Source of the DNA: Oscillospiraceae bacterium
GTDB lineage: Bacteria; Bacillota_A; Clostridia; Oscillospirales; Oscillospiraceae
Length of the DNA: 6,340 bases
Assembly (NCBI GenBank): GCA_017545325.1
Contig: JAFWOX010000066.1
Location: 1-6,340 of the forward strand
Direction of reading: 5' to 3'
The translations under genes and the position numbers were made by a program. Positions 5,183 to 6,340 of this stretch are shown here, in pieces. Position 1 is the first letter of the stretch. The number at the start of each line of letters is the position of its first letter. The notes under the pieces were generated by a model. It had not been told where the DNA came from. It saw nothing but the letters and a program-made list of their open reading frames with translations, and searched no databases.

Positions 5183-5211
5183 CAAACGCCGGAAAAAAGG
5201 AAGGATGTTTC

Positions 5212-6267
5212 ATGAAGGAGCTGCGCGACTTTCTCCGTCTGGGGGCCTGCACCGTGCTCCCCCTTGTCCTCTTTGCCCTGATCCTCGCCCGCCTGCACCC
5301 CCAGCCCGCCGATCCGGAGCCGGAGGCCCCTCCCCCCACCGCCATCCTCCGGGAAACGGACGCCCCGGAGGCAGACGCCTCCCCGGAGCCGGAGGAGCCC
5401 TCCCTCCTCAGCCCGGATGGGGAGCGGTGGGTAAAGCTCATCACCCCGGAAGGGGTCCTGGAGCTGAGCATGGCGGAATACCTGCCCGGCGTGGTGGCGG
5501 CGGAGATGCCCGCCGCCTTCCCCGCAGAGGCCCTGAAGGCCCAGGCGGTGGCCGCCCGGACGGATACGGTCTGGCGGCAGCTGGGCCACTCTCCCCACCC
5601 GGACGGGGCATGCTGCTCGGACCCGGGGTGCTGCAAGGCCTGGCTTTCCCGGGAGGAGCTCAAGGCGCGGTGGGGGGAGGAATACGACCACTGGGCCGCC
5701 GCCGTCCGGGAAGCGGTGACGGCTACGGACGGTCAGGTGCTCCTCTACGGCGGGGAACCCATCTTCGCCGCCTTCCATGCCTGCAGCCCAGGCAGCACAG
5801 AGGCCAGCGAAAACGTTTGGATGGAGGCTCTTCCCTACCTCCGCAGCGTCTCCAGCCCGGAGACGGCGGACACCGTTCCGAATTTCACCAGCGCCGTGAC
5901 CCTCTCCTACCTGGAGCTGCGGCGGACGGCGGCGGAAAAATACCCCGGCCTCCAACTGACGGGGCCGGGGGAAACCTGGCTTACGGAAGCGCAGTATTCG
6001 GAGAGCGGCAGACTGCTCACGGTGAAGCTGGGGGATACCGCCCTCACCGGCACCCAGCTTCGGTTCCTTCTGGGCCTGCGGAGCGCCGCCGTCACCTGGA
6101 CCTGCGGGGAGGAGGAGATCCGCTTCCAGGCCCGGGGCAGCGGACACGGGGTGGGCATGAGCCAGTACGGCGCCCGGCAGATGGCCCTGGAGGGGGCGGA
6201 CTGCTGGACCATCCTGGCCCATTACTATCCCGGGGCGATACCCGGAGAAATGCCGGCGCAGCCTTGA
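5212..6267 (+). CDS. spoIID: Stage II sporulation protein D, peptidoglycan lytic transglycosylase
   Basis: This 351-residue protein (about 343 in Bacillus subtilis) has one N-terminal membrane segment (about 12-27), a Pro/Glu-rich linker (29-65) and a SpoIID domain (about 72-345). Signatures are YLPGVVAAEMP with the catalytic Glu98, KAQAVAARTDT (109-119), SPGSTEASENVW (192-203), ARGSGHGVGMSQYGA (307-321) and YYPGA (338-342). A His/Cys cluster at 126-141 (HSPHPDGACCSDPGCC) fits the zinc-binding region known in the family. SpoIID cleaves glycan strands with SpoIIP and SpoIIM during engulfment of the forespore. AGGAAGGA (5198-5205) lies 6 bases before the ATG. No convincing sigma-E promoter could be read upstream. 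The frame is open far upstream, but only this part is coding. Confidence 0.93.
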   Translation: MKELRDFLRLGACTVLPLVLFALILARLHPQPADPEPEAPPPTAILRETDAPEADASPEPEEPSLLSPDGERWVKLITPEGVLELSMAEYLPGVVAAEMPAAFPAEALKAQAVAARTDTVWRQLGHSPHPDGACCSDPGCCKAWLSREELKARWGEEYDHWAAAVREAVTATDGQVLLYGGEPIFAAFHACSPGSTEASENVWMEALPYLRSVSSPETADTVPNFTSAVTLSYLELRRTAAEKYPGLQLTGPGETWLTEAQYSESGRLLTVKLGDTALTGTQLRFLLGLRSAAVTWTCGEEEIRFQARGSGHGVGMSQYGARQMALEGADCWTILAHYYPGAIPGEMPAQP

Positions 6268-6340
6268 GGGAACAGAAAGGGGTAAACAGGGGAAAACCGG
6301 GGGGAGCGGAAGCGGTCAGCGTTCCAGGGAAAGCACCCCG

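Noticed and set aside
3451..5211. Open rightward frame of nearly 590 codons leading into spoIID
   Set aside because: It is antisense to guaA, thpR and the membrane-protein gene, has low-complexity Gln/Pro/Gly/Arg composition, and is open only because GC-rich genes leave few stops on the opposite strand. Real coding begins at ATG 5212 with its ribosome site.
5119..6222. Leftward open frame extending the membrane protein upstream across spoIID
   Set aside because: It is antisense to clear SpoIID motifs and has no ribosome site or recognisable domain. The membrane protein starts naturally at 5118.
6316..6340. Possible 3' end of a leftward gene (GVLSLER then TGA)
   Set aside because: Only seven codons are visible, too few to separate a gene end from chance. 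The stretch 6268-6340 shows no terminator or other feature.

Overview
The window joins the end of an integrated mobile element (about 1 to 2640) to a stretch of ordinary chromosome (about 2643 to 6340). The host is probably a GC-rich, spore-forming member of the Clostridia, perhaps Oscillospiraceae-like. This is inferred from a complete spoIID gene, strong Firmicutes-type Shine-Dalgarno sites and the GC-rich codon use of the right-hand genes. The genus cannot be fixed by reading alone.

Element side. Two transcription units diverge from an AT-rich control region (606-796). Leftward run a 65-residue excisionase-like winged-helix protein and, overlapping it by 4 bases, a RepA/DnaB-like AAA ATPase that leaves the window at base 1. 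Rightward run a cI-like XRE repressor (797-1399) and a tyrosine integrase (1442-2530). The leftward promoter is almost consensus (TTGACA, 16 bp, TATAAT) and is surrounded by four copies of an RTGCG half-site, so the region reads as a repressor-controlled maintain-or-excise switch. After the integrase come three copies of a 9-bp repeat that look like arm-type integrase sites, then a strong terminator pointing left, then the 3' end of guaA. The element is most likely a prophage, a conjugative element or a satellite; its other end lies left of the window.

Chromosome side. guaA (leftward, 2643-3623) encodes only the ATP-pyrophosphatase and dimerisation part of GMP synthase, without the usual N-terminal glutamine amidotransferase. 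Upstream on the same strand are thpR (RNA 2',3'-cyclic phosphodiesterase) and an unrecognised protein of about eight membrane segments. The last two are 3 bases apart and probably co-transcribed. A divergent control region (5119-5211) separates them from spoIID (rightward), the peptidoglycan lytic transglycosylase used in spore engulfment.

I found no defence system, CRISPR array, RNA gene or insertion sequence. The items most worth a second look are the element's control region, the element-guaA junction with its polarised terminator, the amidotransferase-less GMP synthase, and the unrecognised membrane protein next to spoIID.
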